From the NCBI RefSeq assembly GCF_016587435.1, contig NZ_BNJJ01000020.1, forward strand, positions 62,001-126,000: 64,000 nt of DNA, read 5' to 3'. The notes below the pieces were generated by a model. The model saw only the letters and a program-made list of their open reading frames with translations, had not been told where the DNA came from and ran no database searches. The stretch comes from Dictyobacter formicarum. GTDB lineage: Bacteria; Chloroflexota; Ktedonobacteria; Ktedonobacterales; Ktedonobacteraceae. The position numbers were made by a program, and so were the translations under genes. Below are positions 36,513 through 44,075 of this stretch, piece by piece; positions within the stretch are counted from its first letter, which is position 1; every line of letters starts with the position of its first letter.

Positions 36513-37697
36513 CTATACTTCAACGGACATGGCAACGGCACCACCGCCGCCCAGGCACAATGTAGCCAGGCCTCGGCCACCACCCCGGCGCCGCAATTCA
36601 TAGATCAGTGTTGTCAGGACGCGGGAACCGCTGGAACCGATAGGATGTCCCAGAGCGATCGCGCCACCATTCACATTCACGCGTCCCCAGTCCCAATCCA
36701 GCTCTTTGCCGTTGGCCAGGGTCTGGGCGGCAAAGGCCTCGTTAACCTCGATCAGGTCAAAGTCTGAGATGCGCAGACCGGTACGCTCAAGCAAGCGATG
36801 AACCGCCCGGGGTGGGGCCGCAAAGATGTAGCGGGGAGTAATGGCGGCAGAAGCATAACCGGTGATGCGCGCCAGAACTGGCAGGCCACGCTCTTGCGCA
36901 AAGGCCTGATCAACCACGACAGTGGCCGATGCACCATCGCTCAAACCAGGCGCATTGCCCGCGGTAACCGTTCCGCCAGCCTGGAAGGCCGGCATCAGCT
37001 TTGCCAATGCATCCATCGAGGAATCGCCGCGAATGGGCTCATCTGTCTCGACCAGGATGGTATTTTTTTTCTGCTTTATCTCAACGGGCACAATCTCATC
37101 TTTAAAACGTCCGGCCGCCGTGGCTCCCGCCGCATGCTGATGACTTTGTAAAGAGAACTGATCCTGCTCTTCACGCGTAACGCCAAATTTCTCAGCGATA
37201 ATTTCGGCTTCATTTCCCATATGAATATCTTCAAAGGCACACCAGAGGCCATCGTGTACAACACTATCGACCAGCTTGCCATCTCCCATACGGTAACCGG
37301 TGCGGGCATTAGGCAATAAATACGGGGCATTGCTCATACTCTCCATGCCGCCCGCCACAAACGCCTGCGCATCACCGGCACGAATGGCCTGGGCCGCCAG
37401 CATTACAGCTTTCAAGCCAGAGCCACAAACCTTGTTAATAGTAAAAGCGGGAATATCTTCAGGCAAACCAGCATGTAGAGCTGCCTGGCGAGCTGGAGCC
37501 TGTCCAACGCCGGCCGAAACCACATTGCCCATGATCACTTCGTCAATGGCCGTCGGGTCAATACCGGCACGACGCACCGCCTCTTTAATCGCAATCGCAC
37601 CCAGTTGTGGTGCAGAGAAACTGGCAAGCGAGCTGAGAAATTTTCCGGTCGGCGTCCTCGCCGCCCCAACAATTACAGGATTATGATCAGGCATCAT
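36513..37697 (-). CDS. Acetyl-CoA C-acetyltransferase (thiolase)
   Basis: The 394-residue thiolase has the nucleophile C91 in INKVCGSGLKAV, GGMESMSNAPYLL, the NEAFAAQTLA motif, the catalytic His in NGGAIALGHPIGSSGSR, and the second Cys in ATLCLGGGGAVAM. It condenses two acetyl-CoA or cleaves acetoacetyl-CoA. A GAGGAG site precedes two adjacent ATG codons (37697 and 37694). It is followed by the isobutyryl-CoA mutase-like gene, so a role in butyrate/branched-chain or polyester metabolism is plausible (inference). Confidence 0.94.
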   Translation of the reverse strand: MMPDHNPVIVGAARTPTGKFLSSLASFSAPQLGAIAIKEAVRRAGIDPTAIDEVIMGNVVSAGVGQAPARQAALHAGLPEDIPAFTINKVCGSGLKAVMLAAQAIRAGDAQAFVAGGMESMSNAPYLLPNARTGYRMGDGKLVDSVVHDGLWCAFEDIHMGNEAEIIAEKFGVTREEQDQFSLQSHQHAAGATAAGRFKDEIVPVEIKQKKNTILVETDEPIRGDSSMDALAKLMPAFQAGGTVTAGNAPGLSDGASATVVVDQAFAQERGLPVLARITGYASAAITPRYIFAAPPRAVHRLLERTGLRISDFDLIEVNEAFAAQTLANGKELDWDWGRVNVNGGAIALGHPIGSSGSRVLTTLIYELRRRGGGRGLATLCLGGGGAVAMSVEV

Positions 37698-37807
37698 TCT
37701 TCTCCTCTTTATATTTTCACGTCGCTGTGAATAGAAAACTGGGGAAACCTCTTAAGTGTATACACACCGTTCACTTTATATTGTACCCTCAGAATGAGGA
37801 AGATGCA

Positions 37808-38836
37808 TCATGGATAACCGGGTAATTGACCCATACGGAAATTACCTGGTACTTGCATATCCCACATCGAGGCTGAAACCTGCGAGGGCTGTAGCCATTG
37901 TATGGTATCATACATAGGCTCTTGCTTCCCATCAGCTTGAGGGAGGACATTTACTGGCATATAGTGCATATCGAGCAGCAGTACATGGCCATTCTGATAA
38001 CGGATACGATAGACTTCTTTACCTTGAAAAGTTCCTTTACCCAGGTACGTAGCGCTCCCAACGCCCAAATCATGACGCAATTGAGCCAGGTCAAAAAGAG
38101 GCGGATCGTGCATCCACTCCTGGGCATCCCACTGAGCAACATGATGCATCATATCTAGTCCCAGGGCTTTCTGTTGATCGGCCACAACCACAACATCAAT
38201 TTTACCGCTCATGACGGTCTCCACGTTCACCATGCGCTCGCTCATATTATGATAGGACATGACCTCATAGCGTTCACCGTGGGCATTAGTCATGGTCTGC
38301 TTTGAAAACAACACATAGTTGTCCCAGGATACATTGGCGGGTAATGTAAAAGCCTGCACATGCTGGCCTAGCAGCGTTGAGGCTGAGAAAGCGATGGCCA
38401 GGATAAGGATGGCAGCGGCAGCTAGGACACCAACCAGGCGCAGCGAAGAGCGCCGCTGACGGCTTTGAGATCTCGGAGTAGCGATGGCCGATAGCGGTGT
38501 TGTTTGCGGCCGGCTATTGTGACGGCCAGCGATCGCAGCCATGACGGCCTCATCGACCTGCGCACCGGGTTCTGAATCTGGCAGATGGCGCATCATCTTT
38601 GTCGTGCGGCTCATGATTTGCTGCTCTTTTTTACACAGATCGCAGGACTGTACATGGCGCGAAACGATCTCTCTCTGGGGAGGGGTCAGATCGTCCCACA
38701 CTGCCAGGTATAAGCGTATAGTCGAGCAAGCCACGGGCCCACTACTTCCGATGAGGGGAAGCGGCGGTAAGCCCTGAGGATGATCGATTTTCGACATGCG
38801 CTTTTGTTGTGCTTTATTGTTGTTGGTGTTGCTCAT
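37808..38836 (-). CDS. Anti-sigma factor with zinc-binding domain and RseB-like outer domain
   Basis: About 342 residues from ATG 38836, one base after the sigma-factor stop. The N-terminal part has a ZAS-type pattern H...C-x2-C (RHVQSCDLCKKEQQ), then one membrane helix (LRLVGVLAAAAILILAIAFSAS). The ~170-residue outer domain contains beta strands typical of MucB/RseB or LolA-like folds (VLFSKQTMTNAHGERYEVMSYHN, YRIRYQNGHVLLLDMHYMPV). It should hold the partner ECF sigma factor at the membrane. Tight coupling to the sigma gene supports this. Confidence 0.85.
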   Translation of the reverse strand: MSNTNNNKAQQKRMSKIDHPQGLPPLPLIGSSGPVACSTIRLYLAVWDDLTPPQREIVSRHVQSCDLCKKEQQIMSRTTKMMRHLPDSEPGAQVDEAVMAAIAGRHNSRPQTTPLSAIATPRSQSRQRRSSLRLVGVLAAAAILILAIAFSASTLLGQHVQAFTLPANVSWDNYVLFSKQTMTNAHGERYEVMSYHNMSERMVNVETVMSGKIDVVVVADQQKALGLDMMHHVAQWDAQEWMHDPPLFDLAQLRHDLGVGSATYLGKGTFQGKEVYRIRYQNGHVLLLDMHYMPVNVLPQADGKQEPMYDTIQWLQPSQVSASMWDMQVPGNFRMGQLPGYP

Positions 38837-38837
38837 A

Positions 38838-39449
38838 TTATTTACTACTCCGCTTGCCAACACCATCTTTACTGACGCGCTGATACTGTTTCGCAAACAT
38901 CTTCTTAGCGCGCGAAATACGCGTAGCCGCTGCATTGGGTGAAATGCCAACGATCTCCGCAATCTCCTGGTACGGTACCCCTTGAGCCGCGCTCAATGTC
39001 AACACCACCGCATACTCTTCAGGAAGAGCTGCCAGGGCCTGGCGAATCAATTCACGCTCAGCGACCTCGGGAATCCCCCCACTATCAGCGAGGAAAGAGA
39101 TAAAGTCCTCTTGAAATACATTCTCACTGTCCGCATCAACCTGGCGAGAACGCAAACCAAAAGACCACCAGGAAATACGTTTGCGTTTTCTAAGGACATC
39201 AACACAGAGATTGGTCGCGATGCGGTACAGCCACGCAGAAAGGTTCTCGCGTTCATACAACCCATTCCAGGAGGTAAAGACGCGCACAAATACTTCTTGC
39301 GTAATATCGTCAGCATCCTCCCGGCTCCCGAGCAAGCGATAAATATAAGAATGGATAGGACGACGGAACTGCTCGTACAGCTGTACAAGGGCAGTTTCAT
39401 CGGTTGAAGTACCAGTCAACGGCTGATTGGCCGATTTATCCACTGTCAT
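38838..39449 (-). CDS. ECF-family RNA polymerase sigma factor
   Basis: Sigma region 2 (YIYRLLGSREDADDITQEVFVRVF...LSAWLYRIATNLCVDVLRKRKR) and region 4 (ALPEEYAVVLTLSAAQGVPYQEIAEIVGISPNAAATRISRAKK) are complete. ATG 39449 gives 203 residues; a longer frame to 39545 (GGAG ribosome site) would add a hydrophobic stretch (FNFLVIAGILLIP) that is odd for a sigma factor. A TATACT -10-like element lies inside that extension, also favouring the shorter form. It is followed by its anti-sigma factor. Confidence 0.92.
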   Translation of the reverse strand: MTVDKSANQPLTGTSTDETALVQLYEQFRRPIHSYIYRLLGSREDADDITQEVFVRVFTSWNGLYERENLSAWLYRIATNLCVDVLRKRKRISWWSFGLRSRQVDADSENVFQEDFISFLADSGGIPEVAERELIRQALAALPEEYAVVLTLSAAQGVPYQEIAEIVGISPNAAATRISRAKKMFAKQYQRVSKDGVGKRSSK

Positions 39450-39818
39450 GCTGGGGTGTACTTTCTCTCGTTCGCCAATATTCGATAAACCCACATCCAC
39501 ATTAGGTATGAGTAGTATACCAGCAATAACCAGGAAATTGAACATACCAGCCACTCCATCTTACAATGATATGCTACCTTTCATTTGAACGAATATATTG
39601 CGGTCCTTAAATACTCACGTAAATATGTCTTCATATTTTCAGTCAAAATAAGCGTTCTTTTGTGTTAGCTAGTACCATCATCCCAATTTCTTTCATCAAA
39701 AGCCCTTGAGCAGTATTATAATACAATGTGATATAAAATAAACTCAAAACGTTATTGATGCAGCATATCACATGCCAAAATTGATACCAGGGGTTGGGTT
39801 GTAAGGGAGGTTTTTCGC
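39450..39818. other. Divergent promoter region between sigma operon and sedolisin-like gene
   Basis: A minus-strand TATACT (plus 39514-39519) could serve the sigma operon, and a plus-strand TATAAT (39717-39722) about 97 bp before ATG 39819 could serve the sedolisin-like gene; neither has a convincing -35. The stretch is A/T-rich and holds nothing else I recognise. Confidence 0.4.
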
Positions 39819-41696
39819 ATGTTCCGTTATCCTCACAGGAGTGAGTATTATCCGTCGGATACTATACAATCTTATGGACATATCATTACTATTATTACAC
39901 CATTGCTTACTTTAGTATGCGTTATGTGTATTATTTCATCTCAACTACTTTATCTATCGACCGCACAAGCTGAGAATACCAATCAGCTTATAGCTATTCC
40001 GGGTACGCTCTCTCCACTACTTAAAAACAGCCGCTTCATCGCTCACGCGGATACGCAGCAGCCAATCTGGCTCTCGCTAGGACTACGTCCACGCAATAGC
40101 GCTGCCCTCCAGCAAGCGCTGCAAGCAGTAATAAATCCCGTAGGACATCAACCACGCCTGGCTCTGAATACAGACGAGATAATTCGTCGTTTTAGTCCAA
40201 CGCCTGCCAGCTATACGACGCTGATACGCTGGCTCCAGGCCGCAGGCTTTCACACCATACATACCTATAGGCATCGTTTGCTACTGGACTTTGAGGGTAC
40301 GATAGGGCAGGCCCAACGCTACTTCCATCTACAGATCAACAAGTATAAAGCTCCTGATGGCACTTTCTACTATTCCAATAACAGAGCGCCTCTACTGCCG
40401 CAGGCCGTTGCCAGCCAGGTGATAAGCATCAATGGCTTAAATAACGCGACCAGTTGGACGCATACAGCGCTAGAACAGAAATCGCAACAGTCCTCCAATA
40501 ATCATTCCTGTCGCGCAAATAATACCAAATCCGCTACCGGGGCGTCCGGCAGCTCAGCAGCGGCGACTGCCAGTCTTGCTGATCTCTATGGGACCCACTA
40601 TACAGGCGTGGGACAGACGATCGCGCTCTTTGAACTGGGTAGGCCAGCCATAAGCGATCTCCATAGTTACGTAGCCTGCACAGGGCAAAAAGAAACTATG
40701 CTAGAGCAAATTGACGCCCCGACACCTGAATCAGCATTTATGCCAGTATCCTATGCCGCAACTATTGATGCAGAAGCCATTCTAGGCAGCGTTCCACAAT
40801 TGCAAAGGCTCAAAATCTACTCTACCACTAACAATGAAAAAAGCTATCTCGATCAATGGGGACAAATTGTGCAGGATAATCCAGCGGTAGTTTCAACCAG
40901 TTGGGGACTCTGCGAGCAGCTGGCACCAGCACAACTGATCCAGCAGGAAGCGCTCTTTTTTCAGCTGGCCGCTCTGCAAGGTCAGAGCATTATAGCGGCC
41001 TCTTCGATCAGTTGTCCTATAATCTCCTCACCGGCAACAGCGTCACAACCCGCGGTAAGCGATCCTGCTTCCCAGCCATTTGTGACCGGCGTGGGCGCCA
41101 CTGCGCTTATTTTTGACGCATCCCATAGCACCCATGATGGACTACAAACGGCTGGCAGGCCAGATCCAGCCAGCACCGAACTGCTCACAACGGGAGGTAT
41201 CAGCCAGCTGTGGGCGATGCCAGCCTGGCAACACATTCAGGGCATACCCGACCAGGCTGCAAGCCAGCTACCGCAAGTCTGTCCACGCACCTCGACCGAG
41301 CATTACTGCCGTGAGGTGCCCGATGTCGCGCTCAATACCGACGCTCGCCATAGCTTCTGGGCCTACTGCAGCGAAGGATGTGCCAGTAACCATCCCTGGC
41401 TCAGCATCAACGGGAGCGCCCTGGCGGCTCCTCTCTGGGCCGCCTTTGTAACCCTCAGCAATCAACTATCTCAGCAGCACGGCGGCGGCAACCTGGGCTT
41501 TATCAATCCCTTGCTCTATCAACTGGCTAATAATCCAGTCAGCTACGCCAGTAGCTTCTATGATATCATTGCCACTGATGATCACAAGCCAGCCTCACCC
41601 GGCATAGGTTATGATCTGACCTCCGGGCTGGGAGAATATCGCGCCCAACACCTGGCGGAGGAGTTGCTAAAACTGATACAACCCGTATCAAAATGA
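39819..41696 (+). CDS. Sedolisin (S53)-family secreted protein lacking catalytic residues
   Basis: The 625-residue protein has a membrane helix/signal region (residues 22-50), a pro-kumamolisin activation domain (about 60-215), a Ser/Asn-rich linker, and an S53 domain (about 250-620) ending in the calcium-site pattern FYDIIATDD...GIGYDLTSGLG. The active site is degenerate: the Glu of the E-x3-D pair is Ala313 (D317 remains), the oxyanion Asp is Ile397 in AASSISC, and the nucleophile Ser of GTSxSxP is Ala534 in NGSALAAP. It is thus expected to be an exported or surface pseudopeptidase, perhaps binding peptides or acting as an inhibitor. It lies next to an ECF sigma operon and may belong to its response (inference). 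Confidence 0.85.
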   Translation: MFRYPHRSEYYPSDTIQSYGHIITIITPLLTLVCVMCIISSQLLYLSTAQAENTNQLIAIPGTLSPLLKNSRFIAHADTQQPIWLSLGLRPRNSAALQQALQAVINPVGHQPRLALNTDEIIRRFSPTPASYTTLIRWLQAAGFHTIHTYRHRLLLDFEGTIGQAQRYFHLQINKYKAPDGTFYYSNNRAPLLPQAVASQVISINGLNNATSWTHTALEQKSQQSSNNHSCRANNTKSATGASGSSAAATASLADLYGTHYTGVGQTIALFELGRPAISDLHSYVACTGQKETMLEQIDAPTPESAFMPVSYAATIDAEAILGSVPQLQRLKIYSTTNNEKSYLDQWGQIVQDNPAVVSTSWGLCEQLAPAQLIQQEALFFQLAALQGQSIIAASSISCPIISSPATASQPAVSDPASQPFVTGVGATALIFDASHSTHDGLQTAGRPDPASTELLTTGGISQLWAMPAWQHIQGIPDQAASQLPQVCPRTSTEHYCREVPDVALNTDARHSFWAYCSEGCASNHPWLSINGSALAAPLWAAFVTLSNQLSQQHGGGNLGFINPLLYQLANNPVSYASSFYDIIATDDHKPASPGIGYDLTSGLGEYRAQHLAEELLKLIQPVSK

Positions 41697-41746
41697 CAGC
41701 CGCGCTCAAAAGCATAAGCCAGAGAAGCTTTCTTGCAGCTAAATAA

Positions 41747-41781
41747 CGGCCGCCTCTCCTACTAGATCTGGAGAGGCGGTC
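41747..41781. terminator. Bidirectional terminator
   Basis: CCGCCTCTCC and GGAGAGGCGG form a 10-bp GC-rich stem with a TACTAGATCT loop, followed by TCATTTAGTT. It lies between the converging sedolisin-like and stress-protein genes. Confidence 0.75.
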
Positions 41782-41807
41782 ATTTAGTTATGGAGGGAAC
41801 AAAATGT

Positions 41808-42866
41808 TTATGAGTGTGATTCGTCTGTATCAGAGGCCTGCTCATCTGCGCGATGATAAGAGGAGTCGTTAGCTCCAGCCGTGCCAGGAGTGGTTGTATC
41901 GGTGCCCGCATAGGCCGAGCGTACAGGCGCAGGTGCGGGTACCGCGCCATTGTATTCTGGCGTCGTCGTATCAGTGCCATACGCTGCCGCAGCGCCTGGA
42001 TTTCGTCCAGGAGCACTCATATATACAGTATCCTCATCTTCAACTGACGAAGCGCCACCCTGCTCGTTCTCCAGACGACGCTCCTGCTCCTTCAATTCCT
42101 CAGGGCTCTTCTTCGTGCTGAACATCTCTGCGGAACCATAGGAACTACCCACCGTTTCATTGTTAGCTGTTGCATTGTTACCAGCGAGTGGATCGGTGGA
42201 TGCGGGAGTAGCGGCAGGGAATGCTGCAGCCACGGGTAGCCCAGGATTCACGGTGCCAGCAGGACCATTAACGCCGGCCAGGCCAGCAGGATAGACTGCG
42301 GGTGGCACAGTATCGGCGGTAGAATTTGTGTAAGTGCTTCCAGCGCGATTATTATCTATCGCCGGAGCATTAGCGCTTACATTAGCATCGTAGGCGCCCG
42401 CCTGGTGCAGGATGCGTACAGCATCATCATAGCGTCCTGGTGCGTTGACCGTTACGACCGTACGTCCCTCGTTCAACTGGCCCTCATAGAAGCGGGCTTC
42501 ATACTCAGGTACACCTAAATGCGTTAAAGAACCAACAAAACCACCAGCCAGCGCACCCAGAGCGACGCCTCCCAATGTCGCAGCGAGAATACCACCAGCG
42601 ATAGCGGGTCCAAACCCCGGAATAAGTAACGAGGTAACTGCACCAATCACGCCACCAATCACACCTCCGCTGACAGCCCCGGTTGCCGTGGACGGAGCAT
42701 TGCTAGCATCCTCAACACTATCAGATGGAGCAATATGGGGATCCCGGCTAATAAAGCCGATTTGCTCATCAGTAAAACCAGCGTTACGAAGTTGAGCCAT
42801 TGCCTGCTCAGCTAACGCCGGCTCCGAAAAGACACCTACTGCGGTTGCTCGTTCTATAGTTAACAT
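41808..42866 (-). CDS. General-stress-type protein with glycine-zipper segment
   Basis: ATG 42866 follows AAGGAGGAG at good spacing; the product is about 352 residues. The N-terminal domain (AVGVFSEPALAEQAMAQLRNAGFTDEQIGFISRD) is the YflT/general-stress-protein-17M fold. A long Gly-rich hydrophobic stretch (about 65-125) resembles a glycine zipper, and a second half-domain (EGRTVVTVNAPGRYDDAVRILHQAGAY) follows. The C-terminal ~190 residues are low-complexity Thr/Ala/Pro/Asn with three TDTTTPE-like repeats. This family is induced by osmotic or heat stress in other bacteria; the molecular role is unclear. Confidence 0.8.
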   Translation of the reverse strand: MLTIERATAVGVFSEPALAEQAMAQLRNAGFTDEQIGFISRDPHIAPSDSVEDASNAPSTATGAVSGGVIGGVIGAVTSLLIPGFGPAIAGGILAATLGGVALGALAGGFVGSLTHLGVPEYEARFYEGQLNEGRTVVTVNAPGRYDDAVRILHQAGAYDANVSANAPAIDNNRAGSTYTNSTADTVPPAVYPAGLAGVNGPAGTVNPGLPVAAAFPAATPASTDPLAGNNATANNETVGSSYGSAEMFSTKKSPEELKEQERRLENEQGGASSVEDEDTVYMSAPGRNPGAAAAYGTDTTTPEYNGAVPAPAPVRSAYAGTDTTTPGTAGANDSSYHRADEQASDTDESHS

Positions 42867-43308
42867 ATTACGCTCCTCCTTGAATGACTGGAAAGTCCAA
42901 CCATTTTTCATCAGTGTTAGCGTTATTTAAATCTTAATTATGAATACTACGCTTATACCTACTATCAATATTAAAATATGCTTATCATTATTTTCATTAT
43001 TAAAATCACTTCAGTACTATTCAGTTTTTACACGAATCATGGCTGAGAACAGATGCACCCGTGCGTTAATATCATCAGATAAAGAAGCGGTGGTGCATTT
43101 ATCATCAGCAATACTACTGCTTTATTCATCTTCCCCCACAAAGCATTTTAAATTTCTATAAACCTTTTCTATTCCTAAAATATAAGCTATCTATAGTTTT
43201 GCTTTCATGTTACAAAACGGCTATAGTGAGCTGAGACGAGCGACAAAAAGACGTAGCAATGCAATCACAGGCAGGAAAAAAATAGATAATCTACACACTT
43301 CAAAAGCA
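42867..43308. other. A/T-rich intergenic region
   Basis: More than 400 bp of low-GC sequence between divergent genes. The small frame at 42940-43161 has no ribosome site and a composition unlike a real protein. I see no repeat, RNA or operator here. Confidence 0.5.
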
Positions 43309-43338
43309 TTGACACAACACTATAGTTAGGAATACTAT
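43309..43338 (+). promoter_or_regulatory. Sigma-A promoter for the HEPN gene
   Basis: TTGACA (43309-43314), an 18-bp spacer and TACTAT (43333-43338) lie about 80 bp before ATG 43420. Confidence 0.6.
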
Positions 43339-43419
43339 GTGCAAGATAGCTGATTAGTGCTATGCAATACGAAACGCATTGGACCCATTTTACACAGCAC
43401 GTAAAAGGATCACATTATC

Positions 43420-43986
43420 ATGTCACAGATGCAGGATAGCAATCATGGATTGCCCGGTGAGCACACTGAGGATGATATAGAGCAGCAGCTCTTAAATGGT
43501 CTTTCATTAAGTTCACCATCTTCGAACTACTCAGGCGTCCATGAGGCAGAATTCCCGGTAGAAGCCGATGAGGAAGACCAGGCCGAGCACCTGGGTAGCG
43601 ATACACAGGGTGCACTAGGGCTCTTCGCGGAGGCGGCCCAGGATATGGCCACCGCATCGGTCGAGCTTGGTCTTGGACGGCATTTTGCCTGTGTGGATTT
43701 CTGTAATCAGGCAGCAGAGAAGGCAGCACAAGCCGTAAGCTTGCTTCGCTTCGGTCGTCGCACCACCTACGATCACGATTTGCGCACCCTGGGCTCTCAA
43801 GTAGGTGCTCCAGACGACATTTTATCCGAGATGGAGCGGCTGACCCCCTTTCATCCCGAAGCATTTTATGCTGATACCCCTCCTGAAGAAGCCGATGAGG
43901 TCATCAATGCGGAACAGGCTGGCAGCTATGTACAAAGCGCACGCAAAACACTACGTTGGGCACGCTCAATTGTACTCAGCGTATGA
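43420..43986 (+). CDS. HEPN-domain protein
   Basis: The 188-residue protein has an acidic disordered N-terminus (1-60) and a HEPN helical bundle: LFAEAAQDMATASVELGLGRHFACVDFCNQAAEKAAQAV, then YDHDLRTLGSQVG and a final helix. The R-x4-H motif of HEPN RNases can be read as R114-TTYD-H119. HEPN proteins often pair with MNT nucleotidyltransferases as toxin-antitoxin systems, but no MNT gene is adjacent. It may be a solitary HEPN protein of non-toxin type. Confidence 0.75.
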   Translation: MSQMQDSNHGLPGEHTEDDIEQQLLNGLSLSSPSSNYSGVHEAEFPVEADEEDQAEHLGSDTQGALGLFAEAAQDMATASVELGLGRHFACVDFCNQAAEKAAQAVSLLRFGRRTTYDHDLRTLGSQVGAPDDILSEMERLTPFHPEAFYADTPPEEADEVINAEQAGSYVQSARKTLRWARSIVLSV

Positions 43987-44075
43987 TTGTTAGTTATTTC
44001 TACAAATAACGGATGCAGGCACCTGAAGCCTGTATCCGTGTGTTAGCCCACAACATTAAGTTGGAGGAAGTTTTC

